This document shows positions 39,401-47,330 of a stretch of 64,000 nucleotides of DNA, one piece after another. Each line of letters begins with the position of its first letter. Within the stretch, counting starts at the first letter, position 1. Under the pieces are notes generated by a model, which worked only from the letters and a program-made list of their open reading frames with translations, was not told where the DNA came from and did no database searches. The stretch comes from Pseudomonas sp. PDM16 (GTDB lineage Bacteria > Pseudomonadota > Gammaproteobacteria > Pseudomonadales > Pseudomonadaceae): NCBI RefSeq assembly GCF_014851865.1, contig NZ_JACVAM010000002.1, forward strand, positions 930,001-994,000, in the 5' to 3' direction. Both the position numbers and the translations under genes were made by a program.

Positions 39401-42388
39401 GGTGACGGCGACAGTGCTACGGCTACCTTCGAAATCACACTGACTGGCAAGGACCCTCAAGGCGGACAAGCCAGTAATGCAGTGGATGAGGATGGGCTAC
39501 CACAGGGGCTTCCCGGCGGCCCGAACGATCTTGCCGGGCAAGAGGTACAGGTCGACGGCGTGCTGGGCTACAGCGTCGATACCTTCGGCAACTTCGCCTG
39601 GAGTGGTACCGCCCCCAGCGGTCTGACCTCGGGTGGAAGTCCAGTGACCTACCATCTGAGCGACGGCAACAAGACCATTACCGCCAAAGTCGGCGGAGAG
39701 AATGGTCAAACGGTATTCACCCTCAAACTGACTGATACCGCTACCGGAGCCTATGAGTTCGAGCTGTTCAAGCCGTTGGATCATGAACCTCCGGCCTCTG
39801 GCAGTGACGAGAATGACCTGCCGCTGAACTTCAGCTATCAGGTGTGGGACGCAAATCCATCTGCGTTGCCGGCGTCGGGAAGCCTTACCGTGGTCGTGGA
39901 TGACGATTCTCCAGCGAAGCCCTCGGACATCAGCAAGTCGGCGCCCGAGCCAACGGGGGTCAACACCAATCTGATGATCATCCTCGATGTGTCCGGCAGT
40001 ATGGACAACGACCCCGGAGTGTCGGGTTTCAACACTCGACTGGCGTTGGCAAAGAGTGCCATTCAGAACCTGGTCGATGCGTACGATGGTCTGGGCGATG
40101 TCATGGTGCGGCTGGTGGCTTTCAACGCCAGCGCCACTTCCAACCTCTCCAGTTCCGGAGAGGTCTGGTTGACTGCTAGCCAGGCCAAGTCGGTGATCGG
40201 AGCGCTGTCCAACTTCTACGGTGATGGCAATACCAACTACGATGCCGCACTGATGAAGGCGATCACGGCTTTCGGTAGCACAGGCAAGCTCGTTGGCGGA
40301 AATGTCCAGAACGTTTCCTACTTCCTCTCCGACGGCCAGCCGACGACGAATAGTAGTTGGGGAATTGGTGCGGGCAACAACGATGGCATCGTTCCAGCAG
40401 AGGAATCGGTCTGGACGACTTTCCTCAACAACAACGAGATCCAGTCCTATGCGCTGGGCATGGGGCAGGGCAGCGCCAGCGATCAGGCTCAGCTCAATCC
40501 TGTGGCATACAATGGTATCGGTGCAGGCACCAACACCAATGGCATTCTGGTCAGCGACCTGAGCCAGCTCGATGCCACCTTGCAAGGTACGGTTTCAGCC
40601 CCGACCATTACCGGCAACCTGATTCTGGAGGGATCTAACGGCTTCGGGGCAGATGGCGCTGCAGATATTCCGGTAGCTTCCGTCCAGCATGGGCTGAAGA
40701 CCTATGATGCGAGTTCGCCGGAGTACAACAGCAGCACCGGCAAGCTGACCTTCACCACGGATGAAGGTGGAACCTTCACCATCAATCTGCAGACAGGCGA
40801 ATACAGCTACATCCTGAACAAGGACGTGGGGTCGGATCTGACCGAGACCTTCATCTACACCCTCGTTGATGCTGATGGCGATGAAATGTCGGCCACTCTC
40901 AGCCTGACCACGACCGACAGTAGTGAGGTGTATGCCTACGACAACCACAACACGGCGACGGTCGAAGAAACCATGATCACGCCGCCGTCCGATAGTGATG
41001 TGCTGGCTAACTTCTCTTCTACCGACAACAGTACTTCTGCGCCTGATCCGTGGATTTTTGACACTCAGGGCTCAGGTATGACGGTGACGACTCTGGCCGA
41101 TGTCATGACCGCCGGGGTAGGGCAGTGGGGGGTATCCGCCCTTGCTGGAAACGCCAATGCCAATGGGGTTCGTGTCCAGAGCAGCGCCTTGCAGCTGATC
41201 GACACCAACAATAGCAACGGCGTCAGCACCAAACTCGTCACTCCCACGTTCGAGATAGGCGCGGGCGATACCGGCACTGTTACCTTCCAGGTGGGCAGCA
41301 TCAACAACTTCGGCAGTGGAGACCAGCTCAACTGGGTGCTCTACCGGCAGGATGGTTCCTCGTGGGAACTGGTGGATAGCGGTAGCCATGGCGTCAGCAC
41401 GGCAACCACCGTCAGCACGGATAGCTTCGGAGAGGGCGTTTATCGCCTGTTCTTTGAGGCTAACGACCGTTCCAACAATGGCGACAGCTATCGGGTCCGG
41501 TTGGATAACATCACGCTGATCACAGTGGCGGCTGCGGTACCGCTGATAGTGGTGACGGCGGTGTCCGGCGATGTATTGCTTGACCCCAACACCTATTCGT
41601 CCAGCAGCGACCCGCAGAATGCGGTGGACGATAAAGGTAGTGAGGGGGCGGTGCTCAGTATCTGGAATGGCTCCAGCTACGTGCTGGTCGATGCGGTTGC
41701 GGGAACCTCCATCGATGGTCAGTGGGGCAGCTTGCTGATCCACAAGGACGGGACCTATACCTATACGCCTGATCCCACACTCGATGGTGTGGGCCAGGAG
41801 GAGGTATTTACCTACAAGCTGACCCAGCCCGATGGCGACAGTGATACGGCGCAGCTGGTCATTGGTCTGGAGGCGTCGGGTTCGACTCTCAGGGCCATGG
41901 TGGTGTCCGATCTCGGCCCGCAGGATGATCCGGTCACTGATAATGTTGCTGGAAGCCCGGCGCCTGAGGGGGATGCGACGTTGGTCGCGCTGGTCGCCGA
42001 GGAGGACGTGTCGCCTGATGCAGGTCAGCCAGAACAGCAGGACGCGCTGGAAACGGTCGCTGATCAGAGTGACGACGGTCATGGCAACGAGCACCTGAGC
42101 TTCGCAGTGAACGGCGTCACCTCCGATGTGCTGGATCTATCGCAACTGCTCACGGGGCTTTCCGACAACCCGAATGGCGATGAGCTGAGCAGCTATCTGA
42201 CGTTCAGCTTCAACGCGACTTCAACGACCATCAGCGTGGATAGCAACGGCGCAGAGGGCGGCAGCTCCGTCGACATGACCGTGCTGGTGGATGGCGTCGA
42301 TCTCTCCAGCGCGGCTTACTACAGCAGCGCAGATACGGCGACCGTCATCAATGGCATGCTCGAAGACCACAGTCTCAAGGTGGCCTGA
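33416..42388 (+). CDS. Giant T1SS adhesin, LapA/BapA type, with vWFA domain
   Basis: This is a 2990-residue cell-surface biofilm adhesin. The N-terminus MATLIGVVSQVVGEVFAVAG and the following retention module match LapA-type proteins, with a TAAG site at 116-119 where LapG would cut between two alanines, then a glycine-rich linker. Six T1SS-143-type repeats of 170-173 residues (about 319-1345) end in EDDVP, and related VCBS-like units follow. A DUF4114-like domain has FFIIPHGGGN and DYDYNDVS (about 1625-1765). A vWFA domain has MIDAS D2191 in ILDVSGSMDND. A jelly-roll-like segment and a C-terminal T1SS target (DVLDLSQLLTGL to SLKVA) close it. I see no RTX GGxGxD nonapeptides. GGAGGAAGG lies before the ATG. 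lapD and lapG are not in the window. Confidence 0.92.
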   Translation: MATLIGVVSQVVGEVFAVAGDGTRRPLFEGDRVYAGEQLETGVGGAVAINLANGEVLTLGRESTLSLNEQMLAAGGQSEPAQVQEVAPSDADLTDVEKLQAAIEAGVDPTTAGEATAAGPGAGGGGAGGGASSGHGFVLLGEVGGALDPLIGFPTAGIPGGPEFPDAEPIVTDDAEPDFSPLLDVEYQDATGSIAIGPGIVDEEALATGTNPSSNAEQTSGRIVINSPDGVSALQIQGFDGVWVDVTNGGTVVGQYGILIVDAAGNWTYILTSNTLDHSNPNATGPDDQVGESFPVRVFDLDGDVSPTVLLNVLINDDGPLLATGAQVTALVDEDETIDGITDSDAVTNTTSGGPGALSGLVNFGADGPGSFGLSGAASAIASLQDQGLTSGGSALSYTVLGNVLTATVGGETIFTLQVGSDGSFVFTLVGQLDHPLANGDDNELLPLPIDFSGVLVAVDGDGDSVGTFTPGSFVINVEDDVPQFVGGAGSVSGRVHEDALTLGAGAPHEGNDEGGQTISASGGPGSLTSLINFGADGPGTFGIGGNLGSLASQGLTSGGIALTYSLVGNVLTASAGGQVIFTLAVGADGSWNFILRGPIDHPVADGAFDSEDLPGLGIDFSGILVATDGDGDPIPGGFPAGSFTVDIEDDVPVLIGGERPSIGGVVHEDALSTAAGAGSDGNSEGSGQTTTITSATGGSLAGLVAFGADGPGGFGLSGSVSSLEAQGLTSGGAALSYSVSGNVLTATAGGVTIFTLTVNGDGSWSFVLQGPLDHPIEDGTLDGELLPGLGIDFSGVLTAVDGDGDPLAGGFNPGSFVINVEDDVPVVAEQGEGFVPVGGTVHEDALSTTTGAPHDGNAEGGQTTSISGADGALLGLVNFGGDGPGSFGLSADVSSLVTQALTSNGTALSYSVVGNVLTATAGGVTIFTLTVTAGGGYTFELQGPLDHPIEDGTLDGELLPGLGIDFSGVLTAVDGDGDPLAGGFNPGSFVINIEDDVPVVVEQGEGFVPVGGTVHEDALSTTTGAPHDGNAEGGQTTSISGADGALSGLVNFGGDGPGSFGLSADVSSLVTQALTSNGTALSYNVVGNVLTATAGGVTIFTLTVTAGGGYTFELQGPLDHPIEDGTLDGELLPGLGIDFSGVLTAVDGDGDPLAGGFNPGSFVINVEDDVPVVAEQGEGFVPVGGTVHEDALSTTTGAPHDGNAEGGQTTSISGADGALSGLVNFGGDGPGSFGLSADVSSLVTQALTSNGTALSYNVVGNVLTATAGGVTIFTLTVTAGGGYTFELQGPLDHPIEDGTLDGELLPGLGIDFSGVLTAVDGDGDPLAGGFNPGSFVINVEDDVPVVDLLPNSAPSIEEGDTYNGSWTGSAGGDGAESIKVVVDGVEYDLDTNISLTTGVLHVGSDGSWSFQATGALPPGATPSQAFSIQITDNDGDAVSDSITIGIIDGASPVGGQASNEVDEDGLTGGISGGPGDLAGNETVVTGSLGYSFGLDGAAAVNPFAWSTAGLSGLGLTSGGVALDYDVSPDGLVLTATAGGVPVFTVEVTDVATGAYEFTLSGPLDHEPPSTPGTSDENDISINFSYTVEDSDGSTANGSLSILVDDDSPTIQAGDLAFTSQVTFQGTSAGFSNSYGYYIKGSDGTPLSGKVIWANVHHQSVGDTFDLGGLDPASTGFFIIPHGGGNAGLTNGADITFQFVGGKWQAMVGGTPLVGADGAHILFSDATLNPGGSHLQDTSATGNQNWEDKTDTSDYDYNDVSTNVTWGASLQVDESDFGTDATADFSGVFHAQAGADGQQGPIGYSLNVVNSVTGLTDTLTGEAVVLVMNGNMLEGRTETTGELVFTLSVDAAGTLTLDQDRSVVHPTSDPDEAIFLGPNLVSLTATVTDGDGDQDSVSVDIGPGISFRDDAPEAANDVLGEVSRGAQDVNIGTVNDLLNNDNYGADGESASSPIQIVGLGSQGGSVTIDIDGNLIYTAAPGASAGTETFTYSIVDGDGDSATATFEITLTGKDPQGGQASNAVDEDGLPQGLPGGPNDLAGQEVQVDGVLGYSVDTFGNFAWSGTAPSGLTSGGSPVTYHLSDGNKTITAKVGGENGQTVFTLKLTDTATGAYEFELFKPLDHEPPASGSDENDLPLNFSYQVWDANPSALPASGSLTVVVDDDSPAKPSDISKSAPEPTGVNTNLMIILDVSGSMDNDPGVSGFNTRLALAKSAIQNLVDAYDGLGDVMVRLVAFNASATSNLSSSGEVWLTASQAKSVIGALSNFYGDGNTNYDAALMKAITAFGSTGKLVGGNVQNVSYFLSDGQPTTNSSWGIGAGNNDGIVPAEESVWTTFLNNNEIQSYALGMGQGSASDQAQLNPVAYNGIGAGTNTNGILVSDLSQLDATLQGTVSAPTITGNLILEGSNGFGADGAADIPVASVQHGLKTYDASSPEYNSSTGKLTFTTDEGGTFTINLQTGEYSYILNKDVGSDLTETFIYTLVDADGDEMSATLSLTTTDSSEVYAYDNHNTATVEETMITPPSDSDVLANFSSTDNSTSAPDPWIFDTQGSGMTVTTLADVMTAGVGQWGVSALAGNANANGVRVQSSALQLIDTNNSNGVSTKLVTPTFEIGAGDTGTVTFQVGSINNFGSGDQLNWVLYRQDGSSWELVDSGSHGVSTATTVSTDSFGEGVYRLFFEANDRSNNGDSYRVRLDNITLITVAAAVPLIVVTAVSGDVLLDPNTYSSSSDPQNAVDDKGSEGAVLSIWNGSSYVLVDAVAGTSIDGQWGSLLIHKDGTYTYTPDPTLDGVGQEEVFTYKLTQPDGDSDTAQLVIGLEASGSTLRAMVVSDLGPQDDPVTDNVAGSPAPEGDATLVALVAEEDVSPDAGQPEQQDALETVADQSDDGHGNEHLSFAVNGVTSDVLDLSQLLTGLSDNPNGDELSSYLTFSFNATSTTISVDSNGAEGGSSVDMTVLVDGVDLSSAAYYSSADTATVINGMLEDHSLKVA
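35721..37458 (+). repeat. 519-bp near-identical tandem repeats in adhesin gene
   Basis: The EDDVP codons at 35879, 36398, 36917 and 37436 are exactly 519 bases apart, and the units between them differ by only a handful of bases. The preceding two units (from 34850 and 35360) have the same layout but are clearly diverged. The near-identity marks recent tandem duplication or ongoing gene conversion, and copy number may vary between strains or be misassembled. Confidence 0.92.
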
Positions 42389-42421
42389 GTTGGCAATGGA
42401 GTGACAGCGCTGTTGCACATC

Positions 42422-42458
42422 CAGCCCGCTATCCCCCCCCGGATAGCGGGCTGTTTTT
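42422..42458 (+). terminator. Rho-independent terminator of adhesin gene
   Basis: CAGCCCGCTATCC and GGATAGCGGGCTG form a 13-base perfect stem with a C-rich loop, followed by TTTTT, 34 bases after the adhesin stop codon. Confidence 0.93.
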
Positions 42459-42587
42459 CATCCGTTGTCGGCCTGACATCCGCGAGTGCCGGCACGCCGT
42501 AGGAGGCTCTTTGTTCCGGTGCTTCTCCCGGCAGAAGGGTTGGCGCGTATAATCGGCAGACTGAAAGCATATTCAGAGCCTGATGAG

Positions 42588-43646
42588 ATGACCCAGATTT
42601 CCGAACGCCTGTTGGTTCAGGCCCACCTCGCCGCCAAGCAGCCCAGGCCGCTCACGCAGGAGGAAGAGACCTTCTACCGGAGCGAAATTGCCGCCGAGCT
42701 GAAGAAGCAGAATGCAGTCCTGGTGGCCCACTACTACTGCGATCCGGTGATCCAGGCGCTGGCCGAGGAGACAGGAGGGTGTGTTTCCGATTCGCTGGAA
42801 ATGGCCCGCTTTGGCAATCAGCATGCCGCGCAGACCGTGGTGGTGGCGGGGGTCAAGTTCATGGGCGAGACGGCGAAGATCCTCAACCCGGAAAAACGGG
42901 TGTTGATGCCTACACTGGACGCTACCTGCTCGCTGGATCTCGGTTGTCCGGTCGATGAGTTCTCCGCGTTCTGCGATCAGCACCCTGACCGTACCGTGGT
43001 GGTGTATGCCAACACCTCGGCTGCGGTTAAGGCACGCGCCGATTGGGTTGTGACCTCCAGTTGTGCTCTGGAAATTGTCGAGAGCCTGATGGACAACGGC
43101 GAGAAGATTCTCTGGGCTCCCGACCAGCATCTTGGTCGCTATATACAGCGCGAGACGGGGGCGGACATGTTGCTGTGGGACGGTGCCTGCATCGTCCACG
43201 AGGAATTCAAGGCCAAGCAGCTCGAGGACATGAAGGCGCTGCACCCCGAGGCTGCGATCCTCGTGCATCCCGAGTCCCCTGAGGCGGTCATAGAACTGGC
43301 GGATGCCGTTGGGTCGACCAGTCAGTTGATCAAGGCCGCGCAGACTCTGCCGAACAAGACCTTCATCGTCGCCACAGACCGAGGCATCTTCTACAAGATG
43401 CAGCAGCTGTGCCCTGACAAGGTCTTCGTAGAGGCCCCGACCGCAGGCAATGGCGCTGCCTGTCGCAGTTGCGCCCACTGTCCCTGGATGGCGATGAACA
43501 CCCTGCAGCGCACCTTGCAGTGCCTGCGTGAGGGCAGCAACGAGATATTCGTAGAGCCAGCATTGGTTCCGCGTGCGGTACGCCCGCTCAAGCGTATGCT
43601 GGACTTTACCCAGGCCGCACGGTTGAAGCTCGCCGGCAACGCCTGA
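42588..43646 (+). CDS. nadA: Quinolinate synthase A NadA
   Basis: This 352-residue [4Fe-4S] enzyme condenses iminoaspartate with dihydroxyacetone phosphate to quinolinate in NAD synthesis. The three cluster cysteines are C114 ([10 protein letters not shown]), C201 (GACIVHEEF) and C298 (CRSCAHCPW), each one residue off the E. coli positions. Other conserved elements are [10 protein letters not shown] and [11 protein letters not shown]. The ATG at 42588 begins the usual N-terminus. The open frame runs 34 codons upstream into the terminator-promoter gap and was not used. Confidence 0.96.
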   Translation: MTQISERLLVQAHLAAKQPRPLTQEEETFYRSEIAAELKKQNAVLVAHYYCDPVIQALAEETGGCVSDSLEMARFGNQHAAQTVVVAGVKFMGETAKILNPEKRVLMPTLDATCSLDLGCPVDEFSAFCDQHPDRTVVVYANTSAAVKARADWVVTSSCALEIVESLMDNGEKILWAPDQHLGRYIQRETGADMLLWDGACIVHEEFKAKQLEDMKALHPEAAILVHPESPEAVIELADAVGSTSQLIKAAQTLPNKTFIVATDRGIFYKMQQLCPDKVFVEAPTAGNGAACRSCAHCPWMAMNTLQRTLQCLREGSNEIFVEPALVPRAVRPLKRMLDFTQAARLKLAGNA

Positions 43647-43720
43647 CGGGCGCTCTGGATATCCGCTTTCTCAAGCCGGCGTCTCCCATGGCGCCGTTTT
43701 GTCGGCTTCAGGAGATCGCC

Positions 43721-44287
43721 TCAGGTCGCAGGCTGTAGCTGCCGCAGGCCCCGCTCGATTACCGCGTCGATGTAACTCGGATCGCTGTAGATCCGAGCCA
43801 GCAATATCGCACCTTCGAAATCGGCCACCAGCTGACGTGCCAGATGCTGCGCATCGACCGGAGCATATGCACTGCGGTAGATGGTGGTAAAGGCGGCGGC
43901 CCAGTCGTCGAGAAAGCGCCGGATGGGCTCCATCAACTCCACTTTGCCGTAGGTCGCATCGATCGCAACCACCCCCATCAGGCAGCCGATCGAGTCATCC
44001 TGAAAAAGCCTCCTGGCCTTGCGTCCCATGCTCGCGAGTCGCTCCTGTGCGCCCAGACTTTCGTCGGTGGCAATCGAGAACAGTGACTGCTTCAAGCGTT
44101 CGTGAGTCCACTCCAGCACATCTCGCAGGAGCGACTCCTTGTTTGGGTAATGGTGATAGAACGAGGCTTTGGTCAGTCCGCAGGCCGTTGACAGCGCATC
44201 CATGGTGGTGCCGTGGTAGCCGAGGCGCTTGAACGTGTTGGCGCAGCGCTGCAACAACTCATCTCGGGGCATCTTCAGAGGGCGCAC
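43721..44287 (-). CDS. TetR-family repressor of acyl-CoA cluster
   Basis: This 188-residue regulator has a TetR N-terminal helix-turn-helix (GYHGTTMDALSTACGLTKASFYHHYPNKESLL) and a C-terminal ligand domain with the TetR_C pattern seen in AcuR/YcdC-like repressors (GCLMGVVAIDA). The GTG at 44287 has GGAG six bases upstream and is preferred over an internal ATG at 44272, which has none. It is divergent from the crotonase cluster with a palindromic operator between, so it probably represses that cluster and itself until an acyl-CoA or related ligand binds. Confidence 0.88.
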   Translation of the reverse strand: MRPLKMPRDELLQRCANTFKRLGYHGTTMDALSTACGLTKASFYHHYPNKESLLRDVLEWTHERLKQSLFSIATDESLGAQERLASMGRKARRLFQDDSIGCLMGVVAIDATYGKVELMEPIRRFLDDWAAAFTTIYRSAYAPVDAQHLARQLVADFEGAILLARIYSDPSYIDAVIERGLRQLQPAT

Positions 44288-44356
44288 AGGTTGCTCCGTT
44301 CTCGATAAGAGGCGCTGATTCTAAGTCATAAGCCATGCACTCTCAATTTGACGGTT

Positions 44357-44396
44357 ACCGAATGTTTGTTTAGTTTTTTAAAACCGAACATTCGGT
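44357..44396. promoter_or_regulatory. Palindromic operator for TetR regulator
   Basis: ACCGAATGTT and AACATTCGGT are perfect ten-base inverted arms twenty bases apart. The right arm lies within a shorter perfect palindrome, ACCGAACATTCGGT (44383-44396). The site lies between the divergent starts in an AT-rich patch, where a TetR protein would block both promoters. Confidence 0.75.
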
Positions 44397-44456
44397 AAGT
44401 AATTGCAGATGCTTGGCGATGCCAAGCGCATCTTTCATCAGTCAGGAGAGTTCTCA

Positions 44457-45254
44457 ATGAGCGAAGCAAACAGCGGTCCGGGCCGTGTCACCCGTGAGCA
44501 GCGTGGCCATCTGTTTCTGATCGGTCTCGATCGAGCCGGAAAACGCAACGCTTTCGACAGCCACATGCTGGCGGATCTGGCGCTCGCGCTCGGAGAGTTC
44601 GAGCGTAATGCAGACGCTCGTTGCGCCGTTCTGTTTGCCCATGGTGATCATTTCACGGCCGGCCTGGATCTGATGGAGCTGACGCCGAAGCTCGCCTCTG
44701 GAGGATTCAAGTATCCGGATGAGGGGATCGATCCCTGGGGTGTGTCGGGGCCGCGTCGCAAGAAACCGGTTGTGCTTGCCGTCCAAGGCACCTGCTGGAC
44801 TGCAGGTATTGAGCTGATTCTCAATGCTGACATTGCCATTGCAGCCAGCAACGCGCGTTTTGCCCATCTGGAAGTTTTGCGAGGCATCCCTCCATCGGGC
44901 GGCTCGACCGTCCGCTTCACTCAGGCTGCGGGTTGGACCAACGCCATGCGCTACATGCTGACCGGCGAGGAGTTCGGTGCCGGTGAGGCGCTGAAAATGC
45001 GGCTGCTGACCGAAGTCGTCGAGCCCGGTCAGGAGCTGGAGCGCGCCCTCGAGTATGCGGAGCGCATCGCCAAGGCCGCGCCGCTAGCTATCGAGGCGAC
45101 TCTGCAGTCCGCCTTCCATGCCCGTGACGAGGGCGATGCTGCTGCCCTGTCGAAACTCAATGAGCTTCTGTTCTCGCTCATCAAGAGTGATGACGTTCGC
45201 GAGGGTGTGATGGCAATGATGCAAAAGCGCGAACCGGTATTCAAAGGCCGCTGA
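44457..45254 (+). CDS. Crotonase-fold enoyl-CoA hydratase/isomerase 1
   Basis: This 265-residue crotonase-superfamily enzyme acts on CoA thioesters. The oxyanion-hole segments are FAHGDHFTAGLDL and GTCWTAGIELILNADI. Glutamates in the positions of rat hydratase Glu144 (AGIEL) and Glu164 (FAHLEVLRG) are both present, which supports hydratase or isomerase chemistry. The start has AGGAG eight bases before ATG. It is the first gene divergent from the TetR regulator and is probably its main target. The substrate cannot be told from sequence. Confidence 0.87.
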   Translation: MSEANSGPGRVTREQRGHLFLIGLDRAGKRNAFDSHMLADLALALGEFERNADARCAVLFAHGDHFTAGLDLMELTPKLASGGFKYPDEGIDPWGVSGPRRKKPVVLAVQGTCWTAGIELILNADIAIAASNARFAHLEVLRGIPPSGGSTVRFTQAAGWTNAMRYMLTGEEFGAGEALKMRLLTEVVEPGQELERALEYAERIAKAAPLAIEATLQSAFHARDEGDAAALSKLNELLFSLIKSDDVREGVMAMMQKREPVFKGR

Positions 45255-45404
45255 CAAGGCAAGGACCGAAACGGATAAATCGTCTCGGGCTGCCGCTTGA
45301 TCATTAACGCCCCTGGCTGCGCGATTCCGTGGACGAGCCTCTCGGGATCAATGCAGCTGGGTTCTGGCAGAGCTATTGGCCGCCGAGCGGCCGGAACAAT
45401 TCGT

Positions 45405-46328
45405 ATGAGAAAAGCCGATAGTGCAAGAAGTCTGTCCGTGATCGATCAGCTGTCCCTGTTGACCAGCGATGGCTATCGCATCGCCGCGACCCGCTACTGC
45501 GCCCATGGTCGGTTGAAGGGCAACCTGATCATGGCTGGAGCCACGGGTGTTCAGCAGCGCTTCTACCGCCGCTTCGCCCAGCATGCCTGCGCCCGGGGCT
45601 TCAACGTGTTGACGGTGGACTACCGTGGTGTTGGCGACTCGTCTCCGAAGACACTGAAAGGCTTCGAGATGTCCTATCTGGACTGGGGGTTTCGCGATCT
45701 GGCTGCCGCCGTCGAGTTCATGGATGACGGCCGAACGCCGCTCTTCTGGGTCGGGCACTCTTTTGGCGGGCACGCCCTCGGCCTGCTACCCAACCACCAG
45801 AAGATCACCGCCGCGTACTGTTTCGGCACCGGGGCGGGGTGGGCCGGCTGGATGCCGCGGCTCGAGGCCATCAAGGTCCGCTTCCTGTGGAACTGTGTTT
45901 TGCCGCTGATCGTTGCCTGCAAGGGGTACATGGCCTGGAGTCTCCTGGGCATGGGCGATGACCTGCCGCTGGGTGTGTACAAAGACTGGAAGCGTTGGTG
46001 TGTCCACCCTCATTACTTCTTCGACGATCCTTCGATGGCGGACGTTAGCCGCCTGTACGCCGATGTACGCCTGCCGTGCGTCTTCGCCAATGCCGTGGAC
46101 GATCTTTGGGCTCCGCCTGCTTCACGGGATGCCTTTATCAAGGGTTATCGCAATGCAACCCGGACGGTGCGCGATCTTCTTCCCGAACTGCCGCAGCAGC
46201 CAATAGGCCACATGGGGTACTTCCGAGCTGCGTCCTCTGAGCTATGGGATGAAGCACTGACATGGTTCGAGGGGCAGATCTGCGTGCCGGCATCGCAGAT
46301 ACGGCCCGCCACGGAGTGTGGCAGCTGA
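45405..46328 (+). CDS. Alpha/beta-hydrolase fold protein
   Basis: This serine hydrolase of about 307 residues has VDYRGVGDSSP, the nucleophile elbow WVGHSFGGHALG, and candidate acid and histidine residues in the C-terminal part (VDDLWAPP and IGHMGYFR). The start is uncertain. The frame opens at 45297, and I used the ATG at 45405 because the sequence before it looks non-coding, but the ribosome-binding site is weak at either. Lying between two crotonase-fold genes on the same strand, it may be a thioesterase or esterase in the same acyl-CoA pathway. Confidence 0.75.
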   Translation: MRKADSARSLSVIDQLSLLTSDGYRIAATRYCAHGRLKGNLIMAGATGVQQRFYRRFAQHACARGFNVLTVDYRGVGDSSPKTLKGFEMSYLDWGFRDLAAAVEFMDDGRTPLFWVGHSFGGHALGLLPNHQKITAAYCFGTGAGWAGWMPRLEAIKVRFLWNCVLPLIVACKGYMAWSLLGMGDDLPLGVYKDWKRWCVHPHYFFDDPSMADVSRLYADVRLPCVFANAVDDLWAPPASRDAFIKGYRNATRTVRDLLPELPQQPIGHMGYFRAASSELWDEALTWFEGQICVPASQIRPATECGS

Positions 46329-46459
46329 GCGCCGGAACCTCTGTTCTGTTGCGGCGAGGCTGCCAGCGCCTGCTGTAGTCCGGATATTGGCTGGACTACC
46401 CGGTGCCTCATTTTCGCCCCGCCCTTAGGCTTCTGCCCGACAGCGCGTGTCTTGGTGCA

Positions 46460-46470
46460 AACAACAATAA
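46460..46470 (+). promoter_or_regulatory. Hfq/Crc CA motif before crotonase 2
   Basis: AACAACAATAA fits the repeated AAnAAnAAnAA motif bound by Hfq/Crc and sits two bases before the GAGAGG ribosome-binding site of the 46487 gene. This is the position through which catabolite repression blocks translation in pseudomonads. Confidence 0.6.
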
Positions 46471-46486
46471 TGAGAGGACTACCTGC

Positions 46487-47320
46487 ATGACGTTCACCCA
46501 GATCGAATACGAGCAACACGGCGCCATCCGGGTCATCCGCTTCAATCGTCCGGACAAGCGCAATTGCATCGGGCCTACGATGCATCGAGAGCTGATCGAA
46601 GCCTGGACCCGCTTTCGTGATGACGAGAGCGCTCTGGTCATGATCCTCACCGGCGCCGGTGAAAAAGCCTTTTGTGCCGGGGGCGACCTGTCGGCAGGGC
46701 TGGACCTGGTGCCGTCCACTGCGGAAGAGATCGCCGCTCATGATCGCGGCGAGCGTCCCGGCATCCTCGGCCCCAGCCGATGGACGGACATCTACAAGCC
46801 GGTAATCGCCGCGGTGAATGGCGTTGCCTATGCCGGCGGGCTCGAGTGGGCCTGCTTCGCCGACATGCGCATTGCCGAGGAACATGCGTCCTTCGGCGTT
46901 ACCTGTCGGCGCTGGAACATAGGCCTGGCCGATGGTGGCAGCCAGCGTCTGCCTCGCATCGTCGGCATGGGGCGCGCGATGGAGCTGATTCTTACCGGCA
47001 AGGTCATCTCGGCAGCCGAGGCCCTGTCCATGGGCCTGGCCAATGAAGTCGTGCCGTCGGGCACCTCCCTGGCGCGAGCGATGGAGTTGGCGCAGTTTCT
47101 CTGCACGCTTCCTCAGCCGGCCATGCGTTCCGACAAGGAGGCGGCCGTTCGGGGGTATGGGCAACCATTGGCGGAGGGGCTGCGTATCGAAGCCGAGTGC
47201 TTCAATCGCTCGATTCATCGCGAGGAGACCCGTGAGGGGTTGCGACGTTTCCTGGAGCGCGACCACCCGGACCGATCCACCGACACTCCTGCTCGTACAC
47301 CAGGCTTGGTCAGGGACTGA
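46487..47320 (+). CDS. Crotonase-fold enoyl-CoA hydratase/isomerase 2
   Basis: This 277-residue crotonase-superfamily protein has the oxyanion-hole segments AFCAGGDLSAG and VAYAGGLEWACFADM. The Glu144-equivalent is present (GLEWA), but the Glu164 position falls in FGVTCRRWNIG, where no acid is found. That marks the subfamily with CRR(W/F)G and DGG...RLPR motifs, whose chemistry differs from simple hydration. The ATG at 46487 has GAGAGG upstream; earlier in-frame codons were ignored. It is probably part of the TetR-controlled cluster and a likely target of catabolite repression. Confidence 0.85.
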   Translation: MTFTQIEYEQHGAIRVIRFNRPDKRNCIGPTMHRELIEAWTRFRDDESALVMILTGAGEKAFCAGGDLSAGLDLVPSTAEEIAAHDRGERPGILGPSRWTDIYKPVIAAVNGVAYAGGLEWACFADMRIAEEHASFGVTCRRWNIGLADGGSQRLPRIVGMGRAMELILTGKVISAAEALSMGLANEVVPSGTSLARAMELAQFLCTLPQPAMRSDKEAAVRGYGQPLAEGLRIEAECFNRSIHREETREGLRRFLERDHPDRSTDTPARTPGLVRD

Positions 47321-47330
47321 GGACCGCATC

